Assembly (NCBI RefSeq): GCF_900111985.1
Contig: NZ_FOKI01000006.1
Coordinates: 124,001 to 188,000, forward strand
DNA: 64,000 bases
Direction of reading: 5' to 3'
From: Clostridium frigidicarnis
GTDB lineage: Bacteria; Bacillota; Clostridia; Clostridiales; Clostridiaceae
How positions within the stretch are numbered: position 1 is the stretch's first letter; every line of letters starts with the position of its first letter. Below are positions 45,479-53,479 of this stretch, one piece after another. Made by a program: the position numbers and the translations under genes. Below the pieces are notes generated by a model. That model ran no database searches and was not told the origin of the DNA. It was given only the letters and a program-made list of their open reading frames with translations.

Positions 45479-46756
45479 CTATTCTGCCAATTGAAGTTCT
45501 ATTGTTTTTTTACTATTATTTCTATATATTTCAACTTTTACAGTATCTCCTGACTTATGCTTTGCTTTTATTTCATTTATTTCCTCTACAGTTTTAACTG
45601 CCTTGCCATCAAAACTTGTTATTATATCTCCTGCTTGTAACCCTGCTTTTTGAGCTGAGCTAAGATCTTCAACCTGTGCAACTAATACTCCTTGTGGAAC
45701 ATTATTTTCTTTTGCAGTGTTTTCGTCAATTGCTTTTCCCGCTATTCCAATTTTTAATAAAGGTTTTACAAGATCTTCAAGTTTTGGTTTTATTTCATTT
45801 ATTGGTATAGCAAACCCCATACCTTCTACTCCTGTTTCACCAGTTTTTAATGTATTTATTCCTATAACTTCACCTTTTGCATTTATTAATGGTCCACCAC
45901 TGTTTCCTTTGTTTATTGCTGTATCTGTTTGTATGAATTTTAATTTAGTACCATTTTGATCCATAACAATATCTCTATTTACAGCACTAATTATTCCTGA
46001 AGTTACTGTTCCTAAAAATTCTTTTCCAAGTGGGTTACCAATTGCAACAACCTGTTGACCTGGAAGCAATTCATCTGAATCTCCAAGTGGTGCCACTGCT
46101 GGCATCTTTATATCATCAGTTATTTTAACTATTGCTATATCTCTTTGAGCATCATAATTTACAACTTTTGCATTAACTTCTTTCCCTTCTCCATTATTGT
46201 TTAATATTACCTTAACTTCCTGAGCACCTTGTATAACATGATAATTTGTTAAAACATATCCTTCTTCACTAAATATAACTCCTGATCCTATACCTTCCAT
46301 AACTTGTTGTTTTCCATAGAACATATCTTGACTTACACTTTTAGTTGAAACTCCTACAACTGCTGGTGCAACTTGCTTTACCACATCTGTTAAACTCATC
46401 CCTTCACTAGTTTGAGTAAACTCTGGAACTTTCCCCTCATAGACACTATTTCCTTTTATGCTTTTATATAACTCCGTGTTCTTAAACATATCAGACTTAG
46501 GTAAAACATATAGAATTGAACTTGTTGTAATAATGCCTCCTAATATAGCACCTACAAGTCCTACACCTACATACTTCATCCATTTTCTATTCTTTTTAGG
46601 CTTCTTTTCATTTAAAGGTTCATTATCAAATTGAAATTCATCATTTGTAAAATTATTGTTATCGTAAAAACCAACATTGTTATCGTTAATATTATTATTC
46701 GTTGAGTCATCTCCCATAACAAAATTTGGTTCATTATTATTTAAGTTATTATCCAT
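45479..46756 (-). CDS. HtrA/DegP-like trypsin-family serine protease with PDZ domain
   Basis: Envelope quality-control protease of 425 residues. I start at the ATG at 46756 (AGGAGG eight bases upstream; a GTG precedes it). An Asn-rich cytoplasmic tail (about 1-50), one membrane helix (about 60-80), then the protease domain outside: GSGVIFSEEGYVLTNYHVIQ (His about 170), YDAQRDIAIVKI (Asp about 206) and KGNSGGPLINAKGEVIGI (Ser about 285). One PDZ domain at the C-terminus (GVLVAQVEDLSSAQKAGLQA). The catalytic triad is complete. The N-terminal tail is unusually rich in Asn and Asp. Confidence 0.94.
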   Translation of the reverse strand: MDNNLNNNEPNFVMGDDSTNNNINDNNVGFYDNNNFTNDEFQFDNEPLNEKKPKKNRKWMKYVGVGLVGAILGGIITTSSILYVLPKSDMFKNTELYKSIKGNSVYEGKVPEFTQTSEGMSLTDVVKQVAPAVVGVSTKSVSQDMFYGKQQVMEGIGSGVIFSEEGYVLTNYHVIQGAQEVKVILNNNGEGKEVNAKVVNYDAQRDIAIVKITDDIKMPAVAPLGDSDELLPGQQVVAIGNPLGKEFLGTVTSGIISAVNRDIVMDQNGTKLKFIQTDTAINKGNSGGPLINAKGEVIGINTLKTGETGVEGMGFAIPINEIKPKLEDLVKPLLKIGIAGKAIDENTAKENNVPQGVLVAQVEDLSSAQKAGLQAGDIITSFDGKAVKTVEEINEIKAKHKSGDTVKVEIYRNNSKKTIELQLAE

Positions 46757-46850
46757 CACTTTTACCTCCTAATAGATACTCTCTTTATTGTTTCCTTGCT
46801 ATGTTTATATAATACCAACCTTATGTGACAGTTTTATGTCAAAAGCAAAA

Positions 46851-46880
46851 AAAATCAGAAGTTTTTTTACTTCTGATTTT
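46851..46880 (-). terminator. Terminator of the tsaD-hydrolase unit
   Basis: AAAATCAGAAG and CTTCTGATTTT form an 11-bp stem and are followed on the minus strand by a long T-run. It abuts the MITE-like copy 3. Confidence 0.85.
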
Positions 46881-46951
46881 AATCACATGAAAGAAAATAA
46901 TAAGTAAATATACTAGCATACTTACTTATTATTTCTTTGAATGTGTCTTAA
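46879..46951. repeat. MITE-like inverted repeat, copy 3 (73 bp)
   Basis: TCACATGAAAGAAAATAATA on the left and TATTATTTCTTTGAATGTGT on the right are inverted copies; AGTAAATAT/ATACTTACT extend the arms nearly to the centre. It starts five bases beyond the stop of the hydrolase gene at 46956. Confidence 0.7.
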
Positions 46952-46955
46952 GAAA

Positions 46956-47966
46956 TTAATTAGTAGTTTTAGGTATTTTCTTACTTACTGACTTTATTGC
47001 ATTTACAATAGTTTCTGGCTTTTCTAAAGGTATTAATATATTATTATCTTCCAATGAATTTATTTCACTTTTAGAGGATAATTTCAAAAATTCCTTTTGT
47101 CTTTCTAATTGTTCTTCCTTCCTAGAAGTAATAACAAAAACAGGTTTATCTTCTAATGCTCCTTCACTTAAATTATTAACCTTTAAAGAAGCTAATGATT
47201 CTCTTTCATTTAAAAATGTTTCACAGAAACTTCCCGTAACTCTATAGTTTCTATAAAGCTCTGCATCACTTTCAGAAAGACCTTCTAATAAACCTTTAGG
47301 ATATTTTATAACATTAAACTTATCCATAGCTCTTGTTATACCTACTCTAGATAATAGTTTTTGAGATTTCAACTTTGTTATTTGATTTTTATTTTCTTTT
47401 TTAAATTCATTAGATTGTATATCTTCATTTGTATATCCATCAACAAAAACGACTCCTCCAACATCATCTTTATATAAATTTATAAATTCTTGTGTTATAA
47501 GAGACCCGTATCCATTTCCCACCAAGATATAAGGTCCATTAAGTCCTGCTTTATTTAAAATCTTATAAAGCTCTTTTGCCTCAGTTTCTGGTGTCACTTC
47601 TTTTTCTGTACTTTCACTTTTACCCAATCCTGCTCTATCATAATAAAATAGCCTCATATCCTTAGGAGCTGCTTTTAAAACCTTACTCCATTCTTGATTT
47701 GTCATTCCCATATCACTTTCTAACACTACAGTAAATGATCCTTGTCCTTGTGTATTATACTGAATCTTAGAACCATTTATTGTCACTATTTTATTTTTAA
47801 TTTTGTTTGATGTTACTATTTTATTATTACTTATAGCCTCATATAAAAATCCCGTTATAAGGCTTAAAAATAGTATTACTATTATGTACTCAATAAGTTT
47901 GAATTTGTTTATTTTTCTTTTAACTTTATAAGTATGCATACTATTAGAGTGATTTATAAGTTTCAT
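46956..47966 (-). CDS. Membrane-anchored alpha/beta-hydrolase-fold protein, apparently inactive
   Basis: A 336-residue protein with a basic N-terminus, one membrane helix (about 26-46) and an alpha/beta-hydrolase domain (VVLESDMGMTNQEWSKVLKA, MRLFYYDRAGLGKSES). Where active members have the nucleophile elbow G-x-S-x-G (often GHSYGG), this protein reads LVGNGYGSLI: the Ser position is Gly (codon GGA). The usual C-terminal catalytic His (SGHY-type motif before LExPE) also appears lost: NNILIPLEKPETI. It may be a binding or receptor protein rather than an enzyme. It lies 18 bases downstream of tsaD, same direction. Confidence 0.75.
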   Translation of the reverse strand: MKLINHSNSMHTYKVKRKINKFKLIEYIIVILFLSLITGFLYEAISNNKIVTSNKIKNKIVTINGSKIQYNTQGQGSFTVVLESDMGMTNQEWSKVLKAAPKDMRLFYYDRAGLGKSESTEKEVTPETEAKELYKILNKAGLNGPYILVGNGYGSLITQEFINLYKDDVGGVVFVDGYTNEDIQSNEFKKENKNQITKLKSQKLLSRVGITRAMDKFNVIKYPKGLLEGLSESDAELYRNYRVTGSFCETFLNERESLASLKVNNLSEGALEDKPVFVITSRKEEQLERQKEFLKLSSKSEINSLEDNNILIPLEKPETIVNAIKSVSKKIPKTTN

Positions 47967-47984
47967 AGAACCCTCCTTAACTCT

Positions 47985-49007
47985 CTATCTTTCTCCTAAT
48001 TTTAAATTAGGCTTGGCATTTAAGTTTAGAGGAGATATATTCCCCTTAATAAATTCAAAATAAGCAGCACTTCCTATCATTGCAGCATTATCTGTGCATA
48101 ATATTGGTGATGGGAATAAAACTTCTATTCCTTTCCTTTGCCCTTCTTCAATCAAAGTTCTTCTTAATGCAGAGTTTGATGCAACTCCACCTGCTATGGC
48201 TATTTTATCAGCCTTTTTCATCTTACATGTTTTTATTGCATTATCAGTTAAAACATCTACTACAGCTTTTTGAAAAGAAGCTGCAACATCTGCTTTATTT
48301 ACTTCTTCCTCTTTCATGTTCATTTTATTAAGATAATTTAAAACTGCAGACTTTACTCCACTAAATGAGAAATCTAAACTATTATCATGAAAATTTGCTC
48401 TTGGAAACTTTATAGCATTTTCATTACCTTCTTTAGCTAATTTGTCGATTTTGGGGCCACCAGGATATCCAAGTCCTATTGATCTTGCAACCTTATCATA
48501 AGCTTCTCCCGCTGCATCATCTCTTGTTTGTCCTATTACTTCATACTCTCCATGATCTTTTACATGAACTATAAAAGTATGTCCACCTGATACGACTAAA
48601 CATACGAAAGGTGGATTCAAATCTTTATGTTCTATAAAATTAGCACTTATGTGCCCTTCTATATGATTAACTCCTATAAGTGGTTTCTTAGAAGCGAATG
48701 CTAAACCTTTAGCATATTGTAATCCTACAAGCAATGCTCCTACAAGTCCCGGTCCATAAGTTACTCCTATAGCATCAATTTCTTCTAATGTAACCCCTGC
48801 TTTTTCCAAAGCTTCTTCAACAACTTCATTTATAACTTCAATATGTTTTCTTGATGCAACTTCTGGAACAACCCCACCAAATTTTGTATGTATGTAAATC
48901 TGAGAAGATATTATATTAGATAAAACTTCCCTTCCATTTTTAACCACTGCTGCTGATGTTTCATCGCAACTTGTTTCGATTGCTAATATTAACTTATCCT
49001 TATTCAT
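47985..49007 (-). CDS. tsaD: tRNA threonylcarbamoyladenosine synthase subunit TsaD
   Basis: Kinase-like ATPase that transfers threonylcarbamoyl to A37 of ANN-decoding tRNAs, working with TsaB, TsaE and TsaC. The start is the ATG at 49007 ([20 protein letters not shown]); a TTG three codons earlier is less likely. The 340-residue protein has the metal motif [59 protein letters not shown] and [13 protein letters not shown]. Complete. Forms a unit with the hydrolase-fold gene downstream. Confidence 0.97.
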   Translation of the reverse strand: MNKDKLILAIETSCDETSAAVVKNGREVLSNIISSQIYIHTKFGGVVPEVASRKHIEVINEVVEEALEKAGVTLEEIDAIGVTYGPGLVGALLVGLQYAKGLAFASKKPLIGVNHIEGHISANFIEHKDLNPPFVCLVVSGGHTFIVHVKDHGEYEVIGQTRDDAAGEAYDKVARSIGLGYPGGPKIDKLAKEGNENAIKFPRANFHDNSLDFSFSGVKSAVLNYLNKMNMKEEEVNKADVAASFQKAVVDVLTDNAIKTCKMKKADKIAIAGGVASNSALRRTLIEEGQRKGIEVLFPSPILCTDNAAMIGSAAYFEFIKGNISPLNLNAKPNLKLGER

Positions 49008-49393
49008 ATATATCAACCTCTTCTTTATAGTATTTCATAATATTATATACATAAATACTGCATATAATATTTAAAATCAAGTTATTTATTGTTATGTAAC
49101 TTTTTCAAAAAATTTTCTTCCAACAAAAAAACCTTTAAAAACTTAAAGGCCTAAAATTCTTTTAAAACAACTTAATATTTAAAATTTAACATTGTATATC
49201 TTAAGTACATTATAATATTTTTTATGAGAATTGTAAAATCAATTTCATAACTTAAATCATATTCTTAATGTCATATATGTAAACTTGAAGCAAAAAACGA
49301 ACATGTATTCTATTTTTGTTGAAAAAAAGTATTATAATGTTTACAATTATAATTGTACTACTTTTTAAAAGCAGTAAGAATAGGAGTTTTTTT
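49008..49393. other. Divergent intergenic region, tsaD / RusA-like gene
   Basis: No gene. It holds the hairpin at 49125-49149 and promoter-like AT-rich DNA. Confidence 0.45.
49125..49149 (-). terminator. Orphan terminator-like hairpin upstream of tsaD
   Basis: CCTTTAA and TTAAAGG form a 7-bp stem followed on the minus strand by TTTTTTTG, about 120 bases before the tsaD start. No minus-strand gene precedes it, so it may be a leader attenuator or the end of a short RNA. Confidence 0.4.
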
Positions 49394-50023
49394 ATGTACG
49401 ATAATTATGCTAAAGTAATAGTTAAAGGTTCCCCCATAACAAAATCTAATTTTAAATTATTTAATGTAAATGGGAGAGCTATATTACCAATGAATTCTGG
49501 AAAATATCATGATAGATATGCAATTTATGAAGAAGAAATTGCTTTTAATGCCAGATCTCAAAATCCAAGTAAGGTTTTAGATGAAGCCCTTATTGCTGTT
49601 CTTAAAGTTTATTATAAGAGCGAAAAACGTCATCCTGATACAAATAATATTACTAAAAGTATATTTGATGGAATTGAAAAAAGTGGTCTTATAATAAATG
49701 ATGCCCAAATTCGAAGGCTTATAATTGAAGAGTTTTATGACAAAGAAAACCCCCGTTTTGAACTTGAATTGTTTGGAGAAAGTTCTTTTTCAATGGACTA
49801 CTCCATAAAACCAAGAGAAATCCTTGAAGAAAAGATAACATATAATCCTCCTTCAAATAAAAAGAAAGCTTTAAATGACCGAATGAACATCTCTGCAATA
49901 AAGCCTAAAATTTCAGACAATATATGTGAGGTTTGTGGCAAAGGAACTTGTAAGGAAAATCTAATAAGCGCCAATAAAGGTAAAACCCTCATATGTAGAA
50001 CATGCTTTAAAAAACTTTTTTAA
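49394..50023 (+). CDS. RusA-family Holliday junction nuclease with C-terminal zinc ribbon
   Basis: Starts at the ATG at 49394 (GGAG seven bases upstream; the frame is open from 49316 but without a site). The 209-residue protein has the RusA fold signature: ITKSNFKLFN, KRHPDTNNITKSIFDGIEKS then GLIINDAQI, where the conserved Asp residues bind magnesium and Lys is catalytic. RusA enzymes resolve Holliday junctions. A C-terminal four-Cys zinc ribbon (CEVCGKG, then CRTCFK) after a basic linker is an addition not found in E. coli RusA (about 120 residues). No phage genes surround it, so it appears to be a chromosomal gene. Confidence 0.82.
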   Translation: MYDNYAKVIVKGSPITKSNFKLFNVNGRAILPMNSGKYHDRYAIYEEEIAFNARSQNPSKVLDEALIAVLKVYYKSEKRHPDTNNITKSIFDGIEKSGLIINDAQIRRLIIEEFYDKENPRFELELFGESSFSMDYSIKPREILEEKITYNPPSNKKKALNDRMNISAIKPKISDNICEVCGKGTCKENLISANKGKTLICRTCFKKLF

Positions 50024-50063
50024 TATATTATATATACTAGACATTATAGAGAGGTGGTGAAAT

Positions 50064-50114
50064 ATTAGTAAGGACTTTATAAACAGTATAATCCTTATTA
50101 ATAATTATTTATGA
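50064..50114 (+). CDS. Possible upstream ORF coupled to methyltransferase (ATT start)
   Basis: A 16-codon frame reading ISKDFINSIILINNYL from ATT at 50064. It has a strong ribosome site (GAGGTGGTGAAAT) directly upstream and its TGA stop overlaps the methyltransferase ATG (ATGA). The methyltransferase has no ribosome site of its own at that ATG. ATT is a rare start codon, so this is speculative. Confidence 0.25.
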   Translation: MSKDFINSIILINNYL

Positions 50115-50929
50115 ACAACATAATTTTGTTAGATGGCGCCATGGGTACTTATGCAAAGGAGAAAGGTATCAAGTATAAAGATATACCTATGCTAGCTATA
50201 AATAATAGAAATCTTCTTATAAATATACATAAAGATTACTTAAGTAGTGGAAGTAATTTTATAAATGCTAATACATTTAGATTAAATCCTTATGTAATAA
50301 AGGACAAAAAACTTTTATCTAAATTAATAGATGAAAGTTTAACCTGTGCTAATACTGCTATTAAGAATATGGGATTTGGCAAGGTCTGTTATAATATAGG
50401 TCCATTAGGAATAAGTGATTTCAATGATGAAAAATATATATATGATTGTTATCACACAATAAGGTCATTGATTGAACACAGAGAAGACATACATTGCATT
50501 TTTATAGAAACTCAATATATGTTAACTGAAGCTTTGTTAGCACTTGAAGCATTTAAAGAATGTAAAATACCAGTATGGTTGAGCTTTTCGTTTAATGACA
50601 ATGGTTCTTTATCTTCTGGAGAAAATATAGAAGAAGTAATTAATAAAGTAAAACTTTATGACATATACGCTTTAGGATCAAATTGTGGTGATGGTCCTAA
50701 AGGAACTTTAAACACCATATTAGAAATAAAAAAGTTTTGGGATAAACCTATAATTGCAAAACCCAATCTAGGAATTCCTGAAGAATCCAATGGTGAACTT
50801 ATTTATAACGTATCACCTAAAGAATTTTCTTCAGATATGAAAAAAATAATAGAGTGTGGAGCAACAATAATTGGTGGATGTTGTGGTACTAATCCATCAT
50901 ATATAAACGCTGTCTCCCACATAATTTAA
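50111..50929 (+). CDS. Homocysteine S-methyltransferase family protein
   Basis: A 272-residue TIM-barrel protein like the N-terminal module of cobalamin-dependent methionine synthase or the stand-alone MmuM. It begins ILLDGAMGTYAKEKGI and contains NANTFRLNP, the first zinc Cys in ALGSNCGDGP, and the paired Cys in ATIIGGCCGTNPSYI. It methylates homocysteine with a methyl donor (S-methylmethionine, betaine or a corrinoid) that cannot be told here. The ATG lies in sequence without a ribosome site; the nearest site is 50 bases upstream and drives the small frame above. An SGNH gene follows by 19 bases. Confidence 0.82.
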   Translation: MNNIILLDGAMGTYAKEKGIKYKDIPMLAINNRNLLINIHKDYLSSGSNFINANTFRLNPYVIKDKKLLSKLIDESLTCANTAIKNMGFGKVCYNIGPLGISDFNDEKYIYDCYHTIRSLIEHREDIHCIFIETQYMLTEALLALEAFKECKIPVWLSFSFNDNGSLSSGENIEEVINKVKLYDIYALGSNCGDGPKGTLNTILEIKKFWDKPIIAKPNLGIPEESNGELIYNVSPKEFSSDMKKIIECGATIIGGCCGTNPSYINAVSHII

Positions 50930-50948
50930 TTATAAGTAGGTGTTGTAT

Positions 50949-51542
50949 TTGAAAAAAATAATATGTATAGGTGATAGTTTAACTACTGGATTCGGTGTAC
51001 ATAGAAATGAAAGTTGGTTTCATATTGTTAAACAAACCTTACCTGATTTTGAATTTATAAATAAAGGAACTAATGGAGATACCACAACAGGAATACTATC
51101 TAGATTTTATACTGATGTTATTTCTAATAATCCAGATACAGTTCTTTTGATGGCTGGAAGCAATGACTTTCTTTCTGGTAAATCTGTTGAATTTGTGATG
51201 GATAATCTTAAGCTTATGATAAAAGACTTAAAATATAATAACATAGACTTTATAATAGGTATTCCAACAGAAATTGTAGGCACTATGGCAAAAGTTTCTT
51301 GGAGCCCCTATGTAGATTATTCTATATTAAATTCAAGTGTTTATTGCTATAAAAACATTCTATCTAAGTACTGTATAGAACATAATATTCCCCATGTAAA
51401 CTTTTATAATATTATAAATACTGCATTAAAAACCCATAAAGAAAATGACCTATTCATAGACGGATTACATCCTACATCATATGGTCACTGCTTAATGGCA
51501 AAAGAATTACTAAACATCCTAGATAACAAACGTTCTAATTAA
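50949..51542 (+). CDS. SGNH/GDSL-type esterase or lipase
   Basis: Serine hydrolase of 197 residues. I start at the TTG at 50949 (AAGTAGG about eight bases upstream); a GTG at 50940 is in frame. The four SGNH blocks are present: ICIGDSLTTGFG (Ser), GTNGDTT (Gly/Asn), LMAGSNDFL (Gly-x-Asn) and DGLHPTSYGH (Asp/His). No signal peptide is visible, so it is cytosolic. Substrate unknown; similar proteins act on thioesters, lysophospholipids or acetylated sugars. In operon with the methyltransferase. Confidence 0.85.
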   Translation: MKKIICIGDSLTTGFGVHRNESWFHIVKQTLPDFEFINKGTNGDTTTGILSRFYTDVISNNPDTVLLMAGSNDFLSGKSVEFVMDNLKLMIKDLKYNNIDFIIGIPTEIVGTMAKVSWSPYVDYSILNSSVYCYKNILSKYCIEHNIPHVNFYNIINTALKTHKENDLFIDGLHPTSYGHCLMAKELLNILDNKRSN

Positions 51543-51810
51543 CAATTAAAAAAACACCCAACTTGTCACTAATTTAAGCTTTCAATTTTCAACCCAAAAC
51601 GCTCTACAGATTGTAAAGTTATAATATCCTTATAAAAAAACAAACCCATGAGTTTCATTTAAAACTCAGGGTTTGTTTTTTTATAGTTGAAAACTATAAA
51701 AATTAGTCACAAGTTAATGTTTAATTCTTAGTTTTTCTGAACAACGAGAATAAAAACATCCTTCATTCTCAATTTTCAATTTCTAACACTCCTAACTTGT
51801 CACTTATAAA
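51541..51810. repeat. Dispersed intergenic repeat fragments around a terminator
   Basis: Between the SGNH gene and DUF1667. Contains AACTTGTCACTAATTTAAGC, CAATTTTCAACCC, AGTTGAAAACTATAAAAAT and TCTCAATTTTCAATTTCTAA pieces similar to the repeats at 15.3, 18.4 and 45.2 kb, but shuffled. A terminator lies in the middle. Confidence 0.5.
51635..51681. terminator. Bidirectional terminator
   Basis: AAAAAACAAACCC and GGGTTTGTTTTTT, with GAGTTT/AAACTC inside, form a long stem between convergent genes. Confidence 0.88.
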
Positions 51811-51811
51811 A

Positions 51812-52177
51812 TTATTTACAACTAATTTCTCTTGTTGCTAAAACTTTAACGCCTGTATTTAATACATTCTCTATTACAACATCACCAACATGAACTGGTG
51901 CTTTTAATTGTACTTTTTGAAGTTCTCTGCATATATCAAAAATCATTGACTTTGGTATATCACTTTCAGTTTTAACTGGAACCATATTTACGTCTCCATT
52001 TTTAACTTTTACTGATGAAGTAACTATTCTTGTAGGATTTACACACTCTTTTCTTGCATATTTATCTCCTATAGGACAGTTATTTCCGCTAACTGCAGAT
52101 ACTATTCCATTTTCAAGTTCTACATCTAACATACAACCCACTGGGCAACCTATACAAACTAATGCTCTTTTTTCCAT
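51812..52177 (-). CDS. DUF1667 cysteine-cluster protein
   Basis: A 121-residue protein with an N-terminal CIGCPVGCMLDVELENGIVS motif (CxxCxxxC) and a further NNCPIGDKYARKEC motif, giving four conserved cysteines likely to hold an iron-sulfur cluster or zinc. DUF1667 genes accompany GlpA/GlpB-like dehydrogenases in Firmicutes. Starts six bases after the preceding gene's end. A role in electron transfer from the two flavoproteins is inferred from context only. Confidence 0.85.
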   Translation of the reverse strand: MEKRALVCIGCPVGCMLDVELENGIVSAVSGNNCPIGDKYARKECVNPTRIVTSSVKVKNGDVNMVPVKTESDIPKSMIFDICRELQKVQLKAPVHVGDVVIENVLNTGVKVLATREISCK

Positions 52178-52183
52178 ATCAGT

Positions 52184-53446
52184 CTACTCCTCTTCTACCT
52201 TTATTGTTATTGATTTACAATTTGGATACTTTTCAAATAAAGCTTTAGAAACCTTAAATGTTTCCATTTCAGCTGGTGCTAAAACCTTTTTCTTTATTGA
52301 AAGTTCTTTTTTATCATCAAAATATAAAGATAAGTAAACATTCTTATATACGTCACCTACTCTAAATCTTATATCTAAAGCTTTATCTATATTATTTACA
52401 TTAACAGTTTTAGGAACTGTATATCTTACTCCAAATCCATTTAATACTTCTATATTAGTTTCACATTTAGTAAATAGCCCTTTAACATACTTAGCAGCAC
52501 TTTTTCCTGCATTGTAACTTTCAGTTGTAACATGGTCAACTAAATCATGAACATGAAGCACATTACCACATGCAAATATACCATCTACATTTGTTGACAT
52601 ACTTTCATTAACCACAGCTCCTCCTGTAATATTTGAAAGTTCAACTCCTGCTTGTAATGATAATCCATTGTCTGGAATTAATCCTACTGATAATAACAAT
52701 GTGTCACAAGATATATATTCTTCAGTACCTTTTATTGGTCTTCTATTTTCATCAACCTTAGCTATTGTAACTCCTTCTAATCTATCTTTTCCTCTTACTT
52801 CAATAACAGTATGAGAAAGTTTTAGTGGAATGTTAAAATCATCTAAACATTGAACTATATTTCTCTTAAGTCCAGCTGAATATGGCATAAGCTCAACTAC
52901 AGCCTTAACCTTTGCACCTTCTAATGTCATTCTTCTTGCCATTACAAGGCCTATATCTCCTGACCCTAAAATTACAACTTCTTTTCCTGGCATATATCCA
53001 TCTATATTAACAAATCTTTGAGCCGTACCTGCTGTATAAACACCTGCACATCTTGATCCTGGTATATTTAAAGCTCCTCTTGGTCTTTCTCTACATCCCA
53101 TAGCTAAGATTATAGATTTAGCTTGTATTTCTATTACTCCATCCTCTGGGTTTACAGCTGTAACTACCTTATCATTATTTATATCAATAACTGTTGTATT
53201 TAATTTATATGGTATATTAGTTTCTTTAACTTTTTCTGCAAATCTTTCTGCATACTCTGGTCCAGTTAATTCTTCCTTGAAGGTGTGTAGCCCAAAACCA
53301 TTGTGTATACATTGGTTTAAAATACCACCCATGTGCTCATCTTTTTCAAGTATTATAACCTTTTCTATTCCTTCTTCTCTTGCTGCAACAGCTGCTGCCA
53401 TTCCAGCAGGACCGCCCCCGATTATTACTATATCATAATTCATCAT
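52184..53446 (-). CDS. FAD-dependent pyridine nucleotide oxidoreductase, partner of GlpA
   Basis: A 420-residue flavoprotein with the FAD-binding motif IVIIGGGPAGMAAAVAAREE, NAD-binding VVILGSGDIGLVMARRMTLEG, and the second FAD motif VDGIFACGNVLHVHD. CIHNGFG replaces the CxxxxC disulfide pair of glutathione-reductase-like enzymes (one Cys only), typical of NADH oxidase-like or GlpB-related members. It lies between the glpA-like gene and DUF1667 in a tight unit. Probable role: second subunit of an anaerobic glycerol-3-phosphate dehydrogenase complex. GGAGGG precedes the ATG. Confidence 0.85.
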   Translation of the reverse strand: MMNYDIVIIGGGPAGMAAAVAAREEGIEKVIILEKDEHMGGILNQCIHNGFGLHTFKEELTGPEYAERFAEKVKETNIPYKLNTTVIDINNDKVVTAVNPEDGVIEIQAKSIILAMGCRERPRGALNIPGSRCAGVYTAGTAQRFVNIDGYMPGKEVVILGSGDIGLVMARRMTLEGAKVKAVVELMPYSAGLKRNIVQCLDDFNIPLKLSHTVIEVRGKDRLEGVTIAKVDENRRPIKGTEEYISCDTLLLSVGLIPDNGLSLQAGVELSNITGGAVVNESMSTNVDGIFACGNVLHVHDLVDHVTTESYNAGKSAAKYVKGLFTKCETNIEVLNGFGVRYTVPKTVNVNNIDKALDIRFRVGDVYKNVYLSLYFDDKKELSIKKKVLAPAEMETFKVSKALFEKYPNCKSITIKVEEE

Positions 53447-53479
53447 TTAAAAACCCTCCACTCAATGCAATTATATGCC

